DNA of 64,000 nt from Lachnospiraceae bacterium. Its GTDB lineage: Bacteria; Bacillota; Clostridia; Lachnospirales; Lachnospiraceae. Of this stretch, positions 42,270-51,511 are shown piece after piece. The notes beneath the pieces are model-generated. The model made no database searches and was not told the DNA's origin. It was given only the letters and a program-made list of their open reading frames with translations. The position numbers and the translations under genes were made by a program. The DNA is taken from NCBI GenBank assembly GCA_015057425.1, contig SVEL01000004.1, forward strand, positions 1 to 64,000, read 5' to 3'. The number at the start of each line of letters is the position of its first letter. Positions within the stretch are counted from its first letter, which is position 1.

Positions 42270-44885
42270 TTATACTGCTTCGTTATTCCCATAGTAAGCA
42301 TTGAGATACATCTGCTTAATTTCGCTCATTAACGGATAACGTGGGTTAGCACCTGTACACTGGTCGTCAAATGCCTGCTCAACCATATCATCAAGTCTTT
42401 CAAGGAATTCTTTCTCGTCAACGCCGTATTCTTTAATTGACTTCTTGATTCCTACCTTTTCTTTAAGTTCATCAATCTTTTCGATGAGACCCTTTAATTT
42501 ATCTTCGTCTGTCTTACCCTTTACGCCAAGATAATCTGCAACCTCTGCATATCTTGCAAGTGTGTGCGGATGGTCGTACTGTGAAAATGTTCCCATCTTT
42601 ACAGGTTTTTCGCTTGCATTGAAAAGAAGTACCTGGTCAATCATAAGGGCGTTGGCAACACCGTGTGGAAGGTGATAGAACGCGCCAAGTTTGTGTGCCA
42701 TTGAATGACATACCCCAAGGAATGCGTTGGCAAATGCCATACCTGCCATTGTAGCAGCGTTTGCCATCTTTTCACGTGCTTCAACATCTGTCTGTCCGTT
42801 TTCATATGCTCTCGGAAGATATTCAAATATAGTCTTAAGTGCTTTAAGCGCAAGACCATCTGTATAATCTGTAGCAAGCATTGCTGCATAAGCTTCAAGG
42901 GCATGTGTTACCGCATCAATACCTGATGCCGCCGTAAGCCCCTTAGGCGCACTCATATGATAATCTGTGTCAACAATTGCCATATTTGGCATAAGTTCAT
43001 AGTCAGCAAGCGGATACTTAACGCCCGTCTTTTCATCTGTAATAACGGCAAATGGTGTCACTTCAGAACCTGTACCTGCTGATGTAGGTATCGCTATAAA
43101 GTATGCCTTTTCACCCATCTTAGGGAATGTATATACTCTCTTTCTGATATCAATAAATCTCATAGCCATATCCATGAAATCTACTTCCGGATGTTCGTAC
43201 ATCATCCACATAATCTTTGCAGCATCCATCGCTGAACCACCGCCAAGTGCGATAATTGTATCCGGTTTAAATGCTTCCATCTGCTTTGTACCTTCGATAG
43301 CACATGCAAGTGTAGGGTCCGGTTCAACATCAAAGAATGTTGTATGCTGAATACCCATCTCGTCAAGCTTATCTGTAATAGGTTTTGTATATCCGTTTTC
43401 ATATAAGAAATTATCTGTAACAATAAATGCCTTTTTCTTGCCCATTACATTTTTAAGTTCATCAAGGGCAACAGGGAGACAACCCTTCTTGATATATACC
43501 TTCTGCGGTGCTCTAAACCAAAGCATGTTCTCTCTCCTCTCGGCAACTGTCTTAATATTGATAAGGTGCTTAACTCCTACGTTTTCAGAAACTGAGTTAC
43601 CGCCCCATGAACCACAACCAAGTGTAAGAGATGGTGCAAGCTTAAAGTTGTAAAGGTCACCGATGCCACCCTGTGATGACGGCGTATTGATAAGGATACG
43701 ACATGTCTTCATACGTGATGCAAATTCGTCTATCTTAGCCTTTTCAGTAACAGTATTGAGATAGATTGAAGATGTATGTCCGTAACCTCCGTCTGCAATA
43801 AGCTGTTCTGCCTTAGCAAATGCATCTTCGATATCCTTTACCTTATACATAGCAAGAACCGGTGATAACTTTTCATGTGCAAATTCTTCTGAAAGGTCTA
43901 CGCTTTCTACTTCACCTATGAGAATCTTTGTACCTTCAGGCACTTTAACTCCTGCAAGTTCGGCAATAGTAGTTGCCTTCTGACCAACAATCTTAGCATT
44001 TAATGAACCATTTATAATAATAGTCTTACGAACTTTTTCAATTTCATCGTCTTTAAGGAAGTAACAGCCTCTGTCTGCAAATTCCTTCTTAACAGCCTTA
44101 TATACTTTCTCATGAACAAGGACTGACTGTTCTGACGCACAAATCATACCATTATCAAATGTCTTTGAATGGATAATTGAGTTAACTGCAAGGATCACAT
44201 CTGCTGTATCATCAATAATAGCCGGTGTGTTACCTGCACCAACACCCAATGCCGGCTTACCGGATGAATAAGCTGCCTTAACCATACCCGGTCCCCCTGT
44301 CGCAAGTATTATGTCCGCTTCTTTCATTACAAGGTTTGTAAGTTCAAGTGACGGAACATCTATCCAGTCAATAAGTCCTTCCGGAGCACCTGCCGCAACA
44401 GCTGCTTCAAGTACAATCTTTGCCGCTTCTATAGTACAGCCCTTAGCTCTCGGATGAGGACTGATAATAATACCATTTCTTGTTTTTAATGAAATCAATG
44501 TCTTAAAAATAGCTGTAGATGTAGGATTTGTTGTAGGAATAACTGCCGCTACAACACCAATAGGTTCAGCCACTTTCTTAATTCCAAATGCAGTATCTTC
44601 TTCGATAATGCCACATGTCTTTGTATCTCTGTACGCATTGTAAATATATTCTGATGCGTAATGATTTTTTATAACCTTATCTTCCACAACACCCATACCG
44701 GTCTCTGCAACCGCCATTTTTGCAAGTGGAATTCTCATCTTGTTAGCAGCTGATGCTGCTGCAAAGAATATCTTATCAACCTGTTCCTGTGAATACGTAG
44801 CGAAGATTTTCTGCGCTTCTCTTACTCTTGCAAAAGCCGCTTCAAGTTTTTCAACGCTGTCTACAATTTCGTAATTCTTTTCCAT
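42270..44885 (-). CDS. adhE: Bifunctional aldehyde-alcohol dehydrogenase AdhE
   Basis: 871 residues; reduces acetyl-CoA to ethanol with 2 NADH and forms spirosomes. The N-terminal acetaldehyde dehydrogenase half has the catalytic Cys in FDNGMICASEQSV (about 240-252). The C-terminal iron alcohol dehydrogenase has IALGGGSAMDAAKIMWM (about 549-565), and the iron ligands include the His in GVCHSMAHKLGAFYHLPHG. The ATG at 44885 is preferred (GGAG 8 nt upstream). The promoter carries a Rex-type operator, fitting NADH-responsive control. Confidence 0.98.
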   Translation of the reverse strand: MEKNYEIVDSVEKLEAAFARVREAQKIFATYSQEQVDKIFFAAASAANKMRIPLAKMAVAETGMGVVEDKVIKNHYASEYIYNAYRDTKTCGIIEEDTAFGIKKVAEPIGVVAAVIPTTNPTSTAIFKTLISLKTRNGIIISPHPRAKGCTIEAAKIVLEAAVAAGAPEGLIDWIDVPSLELTNLVMKEADIILATGGPGMVKAAYSSGKPALGVGAGNTPAIIDDTADVILAVNSIIHSKTFDNGMICASEQSVLVHEKVYKAVKKEFADRGCYFLKDDEIEKVRKTIIINGSLNAKIVGQKATTIAELAGVKVPEGTKILIGEVESVDLSEEFAHEKLSPVLAMYKVKDIEDAFAKAEQLIADGGYGHTSSIYLNTVTEKAKIDEFASRMKTCRILINTPSSQGGIGDLYNFKLAPSLTLGCGSWGGNSVSENVGVKHLINIKTVAERRENMLWFRAPQKVYIKKGCLPVALDELKNVMGKKKAFIVTDNFLYENGYTKPITDKLDEMGIQHTTFFDVEPDPTLACAIEGTKQMEAFKPDTIIALGGGSAMDAAKIMWMMYEHPEVDFMDMAMRFIDIRKRVYTFPKMGEKAYFIAIPTSAGTGSEVTPFAVITDEKTGVKYPLADYELMPNMAIVDTDYHMSAPKGLTAASGIDAVTHALEAYAAMLATDYTDGLALKALKTIFEYLPRAYENGQTDVEAREKMANAATMAGMAFANAFLGVCHSMAHKLGAFYHLPHGVANALMIDQVLLFNASEKPVKMGTFSQYDHPHTLARYAEVADYLGVKGKTDEDKLKGLIEKIDELKEKVGIKKSIKEYGVDEKEFLERLDDMVEQAFDDQCTGANPRYPLMSEIKQMYLNAYYGNNEAV

Positions 44886-44936
44886 CCTTAGCTCTCCTTT
44901 GGTCAAATTATAAATTTCAAAAGCTACATTTTTGTG

Positions 44937-44956
44937 TTCGTTAATATTTTAACGAG
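44937..44956. promoter_or_regulatory. Rex operator of adhE
   Basis: TTCGTTAATATTTTAACGAG contains GTTAAnnnnTTAAC, the centre of the clostridial Rex box (TTGTTAAnnnnTTAACAA). It covers the -10 box. An outer inverted repeat (AAGCTACAT at 44921-44929, ATGTAGCTT at 44960-44968) surrounds it. Confidence 0.75.
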
Positions 44957-44974
44957 CCTATGTAGCTTTGTCAA
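44946..44974 (-). promoter_or_regulatory. SigmaA promoter of adhE
   Basis: On the minus strand a perfect TTGACA (44969-44974), 17-bp spacer and TAAAAT (44946-44951). The -10 lies inside the Rex operator, so bound Rex would exclude polymerase. Confidence 0.8.
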
Positions 44975-45009
44975 TACATTTTATTTATTTAATAATTTTT
45001 TATAGAATC

Positions 45010-45414
45010 TTAATTAAGGAAACGCATTCTGTCATTGTCTTTTTTCTTAATTCTTGTATCAGGTTCTTCTTTCTTAGTCTGGTATAATGTTCCAAAACCT
45101 TTAGTAAGACGGAACTTACAATCATCGCAATACCTTCCTGTTCTAATGGCTGCGCCACAACCTTCACAGTCAATAGTTACAAGTGAATCTTCTGAGAACA
45201 GAAGTCTTTCTTCTCTTATCCACTGATGAATCTGTCTTGTTTCAACTTCCATCTCTTCAGACACTTCCTGGATGGTCGCATGTGGATTATCCTGGATATA
45301 CTTCTTTACTTCTTTAAATTTTGCTTCAAGTTTATCTTTACATGCAGGGCAAAATCTCGGGCCTGACATGTAGTTAAATATTTTTCCGCATTTTATACAA
45401 TTTCTTACTTCCAT
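45010..45414 (-). CDS. yvyF: Flagellar operon protein YvyF-like (TIGR03826)
   Basis: 134 residues. Two zinc-ribbon-like Cys pairs at the N-terminus (CIKCGKIFNYMSGPRFCPAC, about residues 6-25), a helical wing (ATIQEVSEEMEVETRQIHQW, about 46-65) like a helix-turn-helix, and a second Cys cluster (CEGCGAAIRTGRYCDDCKF). This matches the YvyF family found in flagellar operons of Firmicutes. Last gene of the mbl operon. Function unknown; a nucleic-acid or structural role is likely. Confidence 0.85.
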   Translation of the reverse strand: MEVRNCIKCGKIFNYMSGPRFCPACKDKLEAKFKEVKKYIQDNPHATIQEVSEEMEVETRQIHQWIREERLLFSEDSLVTIDCEGCGAAIRTGRYCDDCKFRLTKGFGTLYQTKKEEPDTRIKKKDNDRMRFLN

Positions 45415-45435
45415 AGTTCCTCCTTTTCGACGGTT

Positions 45436-46152
45436 TTAAACTCCTACACCAATGCACACCGCTATGTAATATACTTCTTTACAACCGGATTCCAACAGAA
45501 CCTTCGCACATCGGTCAATAGTAGCCCCTGTCGTATATATGTCGTCTACTATAATTATCTTCTCTAATTTTACTACATTTTCTCTTATAATAAAAGCATT
45601 TTCTAAATTTTTAATTCTTTCTTCTTTACTTAATTCTTTTTGTGGTACAGTATTTACACTTCTTAGCAAAATATCATCCCTGACCGGTATATGCAGTTCA
45701 TTTCCAATAGCTTCTGCTATGATTGTTGCCTGATTATATCCTCTTTTCCTTTCCTTTTTATGATGTAGCGGAACCGGAACTATACAATCAGCTTCCCACT
45801 CTAATATGTCGTGTCTGTACTTTTTGGCGATTTCCTTTCCCATTAATCTCCCCACATACTTTGTACCATGGTACTTCAAGTCATACAACGTCTCTTTCAA
45901 ATATTCATTATATTCAAATGCACCTATTCCTTTCCTGTACAAATGAGAAGCCGTCAAACAATCCGGGCAATACTCTTTATACTCATCATCTATATGTTTT
46001 CCGCATTTCATACACTTAGGTTCTTTTATTAGCAGCACTTTGTCAGTGCAATATGTACATACCAGTTCTCCTTTTGTTTCTTCCCCACATACAATACAGG
46101 CAGAGGGATATAATAATCCCTCTACCTGATTCTTTATCTTACTTATATTCAT
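45436..46152 (-). CDS. comF: ComF family protein
   Basis: 238 residues. N-terminal zinc finger (CIVCGEETKGELVCTYC, about 19-35, then CMKCGKHIDDEYKEYCPDC) and a phosphoribosyltransferase-fold C-terminus with VVKLEKIIIVDDIYTTGATI (about 193-212). ComF helps bring single-stranded DNA into the cell during transformation. It lies 18 nt downstream of recD2. In B. subtilis comF also neighbours yvyF, so the pair is conserved. Confidence 0.94.
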   Translation of the reverse strand: MNISKIKNQVEGLLYPSACIVCGEETKGELVCTYCTDKVLLIKEPKCMKCGKHIDDEYKEYCPDCLTASHLYRKGIGAFEYNEYLKETLYDLKYHGTKYVGRLMGKEIAKKYRHDILEWEADCIVPVPLHHKKERKRGYNQATIIAEAIGNELHIPVRDDILLRSVNTVPQKELSKEERIKNLENAFIIRENVVKLEKIIIVDDIYTTGATIDRCAKVLLESGCKEVYYIAVCIGVGV

Positions 46153-46170
46153 CCCCTTATATCTCCTCTC

Positions 46171-48396
46171 CTACTCTTTTGTATTTATGCCATATATCTG
46201 CTCTATCTGAGCCTTTAGTCCTGAGTATCTGGTATTCTCTGTCTTATTGGCTATCATGTTCATAACAGCATTTTCGGTACCGATAATACATACACACTTC
46301 TTTGCCCTTGTAACAGCTGTATACAAAAGGTTCCTGTTCATAAGCATTTCCGGTCCCTTTAGCAGCGGTACAATAACTGCAGGATACTCACTACCTTGTG
46401 ATTTATGAATTGTAATGGCATACGCAAGCTCCAGTTCTCCCATTTCCTCACTTGTATATGAAACAATTCTTCCGTCATCAAACTCCACTTCCAAGGTATC
46501 TGTATACGTATTAATAGACTTTATAACGCCCATATCACCGTTGTACACGCCTTTTCCACCGTCTGCCACAATGCCATACCTGCCTCTTACTTCCCACTCA
46601 AGCTGGTAGTTATTTTTTATCTGCATTACCTTGTCGCCTTCTCTAAGTATCTTGCTGTCAAGTTCTATCTGACGCTTATTATCTGACGGCGGATTTAACG
46701 TTCTTTGAAGCACCTCGTTGAGATTCTCCACCCCCAGATAGCCTTTTCTCATAGGTGAAAGGACCTGTATATCAAATCTGTCGCTGTTTACATACTTTGG
46801 CATCTGAACACCAAGTATATCTATCACTGCCTTCATAACACTTTCCGCATCATTTCTTCTTGTAAGGAAGAAATCCTTACTTCTCTTTGTAAGGTCTATC
46901 TGCATACCTTTATTAATCATATGGGCATTACTTACTATATCGCTGTCTTCCGACTGTCTGTATATCCGTTCAAGTTCCACCACATTAAAACAGCCCGACT
47001 CTATAATATCCTTCAACACCTTTCCCGGACCTACTGACGGAAGCTGGTTAACATCTCCCACCAGTACCAACCCCGTTCCCGGTATAATTGCCTTTAACAG
47101 ACTGTTCATAAGAAATATATCCACCATAGACATTTCATCTATAATAATTACATCTGTCTCCAAAGGATTATCTTCATTTCTGTCAAACAAATCTGACTGT
47201 TCGTCCTCAGGATTACCACTTACGCCCAAAAGTCTGTGTATGGTCTGTGCTTCATATCCTGTCGCTTCTGACATCCTCTTTGCCGCTCTGCCTGTCGGTG
47301 CTGCCAAAAGAATATCTTCTCCACGTTCTTCAAAGTACTTGATTATACAATTGATTGTTGTGGTTTTTCCTGTTCCGGGACCGCCCGTAACAATCAAAAC
47401 GCCTTTTTCCGCAGCCGCCATAACTGCTGCCTGCTGAACTTCATCAAGAGCTATTCCTTCTCTGTCTTCTATGGTTAATATGCTTTTCATCACACGTTTT
47501 TCATCAACTTCTTCTCTTATATCAAGTTCACTTAACTTATGGGCCACTGACAATTCCGTGAAATAGCTGTTCCTGCTGTAAACATACTTAATACCATCAA
47601 ATTCTTTAACCACGATACATTTATCTATAACCATATTTATAAAGTAGTCTTCTACATTTTCTATCTGAATCTGCAAAATATCTTCTACATGTTTTTTTAC
47701 GGATGTAACCGGCATACACGTATGCCCGTTGGCTGCTGCCAGAGTTAAAACATGCAAAATTCCGCAACGTATCCTAAATTCCGAATCCGGTTGTATTCCT
47801 GCCTTTGATGCTATCTCATCTGCTATCTTAAACCCGATACCCTGAATGTCTTCCGCCATTTTGTATGGATTATTTTCTATAATATTGTATAAATTTTTTC
47901 CGTAGTAATTATATATCTTTACTGCAAGTGCTGATGAAATTCCATATTTTTGAAGGAACATCATAGCACTTCTCATATCTTTCTTTTCTTCAAGTTGTGA
48001 TGCTATTTCCATAGCCATTCTGTCACTTATGCCTCTGACACTTGACAAGCGTTCCGGCTCTTCTTCTATGACCCTGAATGTGTCTTCTCCAAACGCCGTA
48101 ACTATTCTATCTGCAAGCTTAGCTCCAACTCCTTTAATGGCGCCGGAACTCAAATAACGTAAAATAGCAGTTGTGTCTTCAGGCGATTGTATTTCACAAC
48201 TGCTGATGGCAAACTGCTCTTCATAAATAGGGTGAACTGTAACCTCTCCTTCAAGAGATACAAATTCACCCTCACCAATATACTGCACTGTTCCCACACA
48301 CGTAACTGTTTTTCCTTTGCAGGAAACAACCATAACCGTGTATCCGTTGTCTGCATTTCTATATATAATTTTTTCGACGCAACCCTTAATATTCAT
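46171..48396 (-). CDS. recD2: RecD2-type 5'-3' DNA helicase
   Basis: 741 residues, superfamily 1B helicase. OB-like N-terminus, helix-hairpin-helix region (GVGAKLADRIVTAFGEDTFR, about 89-108), Walker A in VLIVTGGPGTGKTTTINCI (about 339-357), Walker B DVIIIDEMSMVD, QLPSVGPGKV, and motif VI EYPAVIVPLL/VTRAKK. The ATG at 48396 is set by the family start (MNIKGCVEKI) and GAGG. Placed in a flagellar operon without RecBC. DNA repair role is by family. Confidence 0.96.
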   Translation of the reverse strand: MNIKGCVEKIIYRNADNGYTVMVVSCKGKTVTCVGTVQYIGEGEFVSLEGEVTVHPIYEEQFAISSCEIQSPEDTTAILRYLSSGAIKGVGAKLADRIVTAFGEDTFRVIEEEPERLSSVRGISDRMAMEIASQLEEKKDMRSAMMFLQKYGISSALAVKIYNYYGKNLYNIIENNPYKMAEDIQGIGFKIADEIASKAGIQPDSEFRIRCGILHVLTLAAANGHTCMPVTSVKKHVEDILQIQIENVEDYFINMVIDKCIVVKEFDGIKYVYSRNSYFTELSVAHKLSELDIREEVDEKRVMKSILTIEDREGIALDEVQQAAVMAAAEKGVLIVTGGPGTGKTTTINCIIKYFEERGEDILLAAPTGRAAKRMSEATGYEAQTIHRLLGVSGNPEDEQSDLFDRNEDNPLETDVIIIDEMSMVDIFLMNSLLKAIIPGTGLVLVGDVNQLPSVGPGKVLKDIIESGCFNVVELERIYRQSEDSDIVSNAHMINKGMQIDLTKRSKDFFLTRRNDAESVMKAVIDILGVQMPKYVNSDRFDIQVLSPMRKGYLGVENLNEVLQRTLNPPSDNKRQIELDSKILREGDKVMQIKNNYQLEWEVRGRYGIVADGGKGVYNGDMGVIKSINTYTDTLEVEFDDGRIVSYTSEEMGELELAYAITIHKSQGSEYPAVIVPLLKGPEMLMNRNLLYTAVTRAKKCVCIIGTENAVMNMIANKTENTRYSGLKAQIEQIYGINTKE

Positions 48397-48438
48397 ATTT
48401 CCTCTCACGTCATATAACAAATATGTAACTTAAGACAA

Positions 48439-48807
48439 TTATGATTCTTCCGCTTCCGGAATCGAATAATTTCTTTTCATCTGCTCATATAACTGTTCTG
48501 CAATTCCAAAGCTTCCCTGTTCTACTGCATTTGATGCATATTCCTGTGTAAGCATATCACTGAAGTACTCAAGCGTTGACATACTTGAACCTTCATCTTC
48601 CTTTTCAGGCACCATCTTTTCCATAGCTTTGAAAACCTGCTCTACAAAATAGCTTTCAAAATCCTTACATACCTGCATAAGTTCATCATCTGATGCTTTA
48701 GAATAATCAGTAGCTTCAAGCTTGCCTGATAAACTGTCTGCTTTTGATGTTGCAGAACCTGCAATAATATCATTAAATGCTGACATTCCGTCTATAGATA
48801 AACTCAT
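48439..48807 (-). CDS. FlgJ-like rod-binding protein
   Basis: 122 residues, one rod-binding domain without a peptidoglycan hydrolase: CKDFESYFVEQVFKAMEKMV (about residues 47-66), then LEYFSDMLTQEYASNAVEQ and GSFGIAEQLYEQM. It follows flhP by 15 nt, its usual neighbour. It presumably caps or stabilises the assembling rod. Confidence 0.92.
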   Translation of the reverse strand: MSLSIDGMSAFNDIIAGSATSKADSLSGKLEATDYSKASDDELMQVCKDFESYFVEQVFKAMEKMVPEKEDEGSSMSTLEYFSDMLTQEYASNAVEQGSFGIAEQLYEQMKRNYSIPEAEES

Positions 48808-48822
48808 TGTCTGCTACCTCCG

Positions 48823-49644
48823 TTAACTCTTAAGCTGGTTAGCCTGCCCAAGCATCGTATCAGCTGTCTGTATAGCCTTTGAATTCATTTCATACGCTCT
48901 CTGTGCAACTATAAGATTTACCATCTCATCTGCAACATTTACATTGGACGCTTCTAAATAACCCTGAACCAATGTACTTCTCTTAATATCCTCTGTATAA
49001 TATTCTGAAACAGGCATACCCGATGCATCTGTCTCAGCATACATTGTTCCTGATTCCTTTGATAAACCTGCCGCATTCTGGAACTGTACAACACCTACTG
49101 TCATACCTAATGGTACCGGATTTCCGGTTTCTTCATCAGGGTAACAGATGTTGCCGGCACCATCAATAGAAAGCTTTGATACTGTATACTCTTCCGGTAT
49201 AACGATTTCGTTGCCGTCTATATCAAGTACAGGATATCCCTGCTGTGTACAAAGCATAACTCCACCATATGGTGAAAGTGCCCAGTTAAATGAACCGTCT
49301 CTTGTATATCTCAATTCTCCGTTGCTATCTTTTACCGTAAAAAAACCTTCACCTGAAATAGCAAAATCTGTTGTCTTATCTGTCTGTGTAAGTGTTCCCT
49401 GTCTGAATATACTCGTAATAGCTGAGTTTCTGACACCGAGTCCCACCTGTGCTCCTACCGGCTTAGTTTCTCCGTTTGCGCTTGTGGTTTTTGACTGTAT
49501 AGTCTGATATAATAATGATTTAAACTGAGCTGTCTCAGTCTTATAAGCTGTAGTATTGACATTTGCTAAGTTGTTTGCAATTACGTCTACGTTAGTCTGC
49601 TGCGAGGTCATACCTGATGCAGCAGTCCATAATGCTCTCATCAT
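48823..49644 (-). CDS. flhP: Flagellar distal rod protein FlgG/FlhP-like
   Basis: 273 residues. Start MMRALWTAASGMTSQQTNVD (1-20), INANNLANVNTTAYK-type D0 motif (VIANNLANVNTTAYKTETAQ, about 21-40), FQNAAGLSKE in the middle, and the C-terminus LEASNVNVADEMVNLIVAQR followed by AYEMNSKAIQTADTM. Two tandem ATGs make the exact start uncertain by one codon. Named flhP for its place after flhO and mbl as in B. subtilis. Confidence 0.92.
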   Translation of the reverse strand: MMRALWTAASGMTSQQTNVDVIANNLANVNTTAYKTETAQFKSLLYQTIQSKTTSANGETKPVGAQVGLGVRNSAITSIFRQGTLTQTDKTTDFAISGEGFFTVKDSNGELRYTRDGSFNWALSPYGGVMLCTQQGYPVLDIDGNEIVIPEEYTVSKLSIDGAGNICYPDEETGNPVPLGMTVGVVQFQNAAGLSKESGTMYAETDASGMPVSEYYTEDIKRSTLVQGYLEASNVNVADEMVNLIVAQRAYEMNSKAIQTADTMLGQANQLKS

Positions 49645-49669
49645 AAGCGTTCTCCATTTCTGTCTTTAA

Positions 49670-50443
49670 TTAGACTTTACCGACTCTGTTAACTGACTTA
49701 TCCAACATTGAATCAATTGTTGTGATAAGCTTCTGATTACTTTCATAAGCTCTGGCAATTGTTATCATCTCAACCATCTCTGATACGACGTTTATGTTGG
49801 ACGATTCCAAATATCCCTGTCGAACAACAGCCTTTGAATCTATCTCTGTCGCACCATCGACTGCATTTAAAAGATTCTCACCATACTTTTCAAGATAATC
49901 ATAATTTTCAAAATCTGTTACTGCTAATGTATCAATATACTGGCCATCTGCAAATATTCTTCCCATTTCATCAATAGCGACTTTTGCTGCGTTAGTAGGA
50001 ATCTGTATAAGTCCTCCTTCACCTAACACATAATCTCCGTCTTTGGTTCTTAAGAAACCATCTGCATCTGCCACAAATTCACCATCCCTGGTATACTTAA
50101 TGGATTCAACACCACTTTTATCCATAAACAGAATAGAGAAAAATCCGTTTCCCTCTAAGGCTATATCATAGGTATTGCCGGTTTCCTGAATTGAACCCTG
50201 TGAGTAATCAGTATAATTTTCACCAATCTTTACACCAAGACTCATGGTACCTATGTTCTTTGTATAATATGCATCCTGCAGGTCCTTTGCTCTGTAAGTC
50301 AGCATGTCATCAAATGCTCTTGATGTAATTCCTTCTCTCTTGTATGCTGTTGTTGTAGCATTGGCAAGATTGTTGGTTATTGTATCAAGTCTTTTCTGCT
50401 GATTTGCCATACCTGTGTATGCTGTATACAAACCTCTAACCAT
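49670..50443 (-). CDS. flhO: Flagellar proximal rod protein FlgF/FlhO-like
   Basis: 257 residues. Start VRGLYTAYTGMANQQKRLDT (2-21) and NNLANATTTAYKREG; the C-terminus VRQGYLESSNINVVSEMVEM followed by ITIARAYESNQKLITTIDSM. The ATG at 50443 is preferred because GGAG lies 5 nt upstream; a longer frame begins seven codons earlier. It lies 32 nt downstream of mbl. Confidence 0.92.
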   Translation of the reverse strand: MVRGLYTAYTGMANQQKRLDTITNNLANATTTAYKREGITSRAFDDMLTYRAKDLQDAYYTKNIGTMSLGVKIGENYTDYSQGSIQETGNTYDIALEGNGFFSILFMDKSGVESIKYTRDGEFVADADGFLRTKDGDYVLGEGGLIQIPTNAAKVAIDEMGRIFADGQYIDTLAVTDFENYDYLEKYGENLLNAVDGATEIDSKAVVRQGYLESSNINVVSEMVEMITIARAYESNQKLITTIDSMLDKSVNRVGKV

Positions 50444-50475
50444 TCTTTCTCCTTTCCGTAACAAACAAAACCATA

Positions 50476-51465
50476 TTAGTTAGTTAAGCTTGAGATAAAT
50501 TCTACGTATTTACCTGTTCCGATAGCAACTGCTGTCATCGGATCTTCTGCTGTCATTGTATTGATGCCTGTCTTACTTTCGATAAGTTCTTCAAGTCCCT
50601 GAAGAAGGCATCCGCCACCTGTAAGAACAATACCTCTGTCCGCAATATCTGCTGCGAGTTCCGGTGGAGTCTTTTCAAGTACGCTGTGAACAGCTTCAAC
50701 TATCTGTGAAGTCACTTCTCTAAGTGCCTCTTCTGTTTCTTCTGATGTTACTGTTATAGTCTTTGGAAGACCTGTTACAAGATTACGGCCTCTAACTTCC
50801 ATACTTGCTATTTCAGGTCTTGGGAAAGCTGCGCCAATCTTAATCTTAATTTCTTCCGCTGTTCTTTCACCAATGAGAAGATTATGTTTCTTTCTCATAT
50901 ATCTTACGATAGCTTCATCAAAATCATCTCCGGCTATCTTGATAGATGTACTTACTACTGTTCCGCCAAGTGAAATTACTGCTATATCTGTAGTACCACC
51001 GCCTATATCTACAATCATATTTCCGCAAGGTCTTGAAATGTCAATACCTGCACCGATTGCTGCTGCAATAGGTTCTTCGATAATCTTAACATCTCTTGCA
51101 CCTGCCTGATAAGTAGCATCTTCTACGGCTTTCTTTTCTACTTCTGTTACTCCACTTGGTACACATACACTGATAATAGGTTTCTTGAAAATCCTCTTGC
51201 CGATTGCTTTCTGGATGAAATACTTAAGCATCTTTTCAGTTACGGTATAATCAGAAATAACACCCTGTCTGAGCGGTCTTACCGCAACAATATTACCCGG
51301 TGTTCTACCAATCATAAGTCTTGCTTCTGCACCAATTGCTTTTATTTTATTTGTATCTCTGTCAAAGGCAACAACTGAAGGCTCTTTTAAAACAACACCT
51401 TTTCCTTTAACATAAACCAGTATGCTGGCTGTACCTAAATCAATTCCTATGTCTGTAGCTAACAT
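50476..51465 (-). CDS. mbl: MreB/Mbl actin-like cell-shape protein
   Basis: 329 residues. Actin-fold signatures: [20 protein letters not shown] (about 5-24) with phosphate loop, [19 protein letters not shown], the adenosine motif [20 protein letters not shown] (about 150-169), and [20 protein letters not shown]. Directs lateral wall synthesis under the membrane. The call Mbl rather than MreB rests on synteny: mbl-flhO-flhP next to spoIIID, as in Bacillus; mreCD do not follow. Its promoter looks sigma28-dependent, which would be odd for an essential shape gene, so another mreB is likely elsewhere. Confidence 0.9.
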   Translation of the reverse strand: MLATDIGIDLGTASILVYVKGKGVVLKEPSVVAFDRDTNKIKAIGAEARLMIGRTPGNIVAVRPLRQGVISDYTVTEKMLKYFIQKAIGKRIFKKPIISVCVPSGVTEVEKKAVEDATYQAGARDVKIIEEPIAAAIGAGIDISRPCGNMIVDIGGGTTDIAVISLGGTVVSTSIKIAGDDFDEAIVRYMRKKHNLLIGERTAEEIKIKIGAAFPRPEIASMEVRGRNLVTGLPKTITVTSEETEEALREVTSQIVEAVHSVLEKTPPELAADIADRGIVLTGGGCLLQGLEELIESKTGINTMTAEDPMTAVAIGTGKYVEFISSLTN

Positions 51466-51484
51466 TTTTTCTTTCTCCTTTCAT

Positions 51485-51511
51485 ATATCGGCAAAAAACC
51501 ATAAATCATTA
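51485..51511 (-). promoter_or_regulatory. Sigma28-like promoter of the mbl-rod gene operon
   Basis: On the minus strand GCCGATAT (51485-51492) with TAAT (51508-51511) 15 bp upstream. The -35 overlaps the degV stop codon region. The leader is only about 15 nt, just enough for GGAG. Confidence 0.65.
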
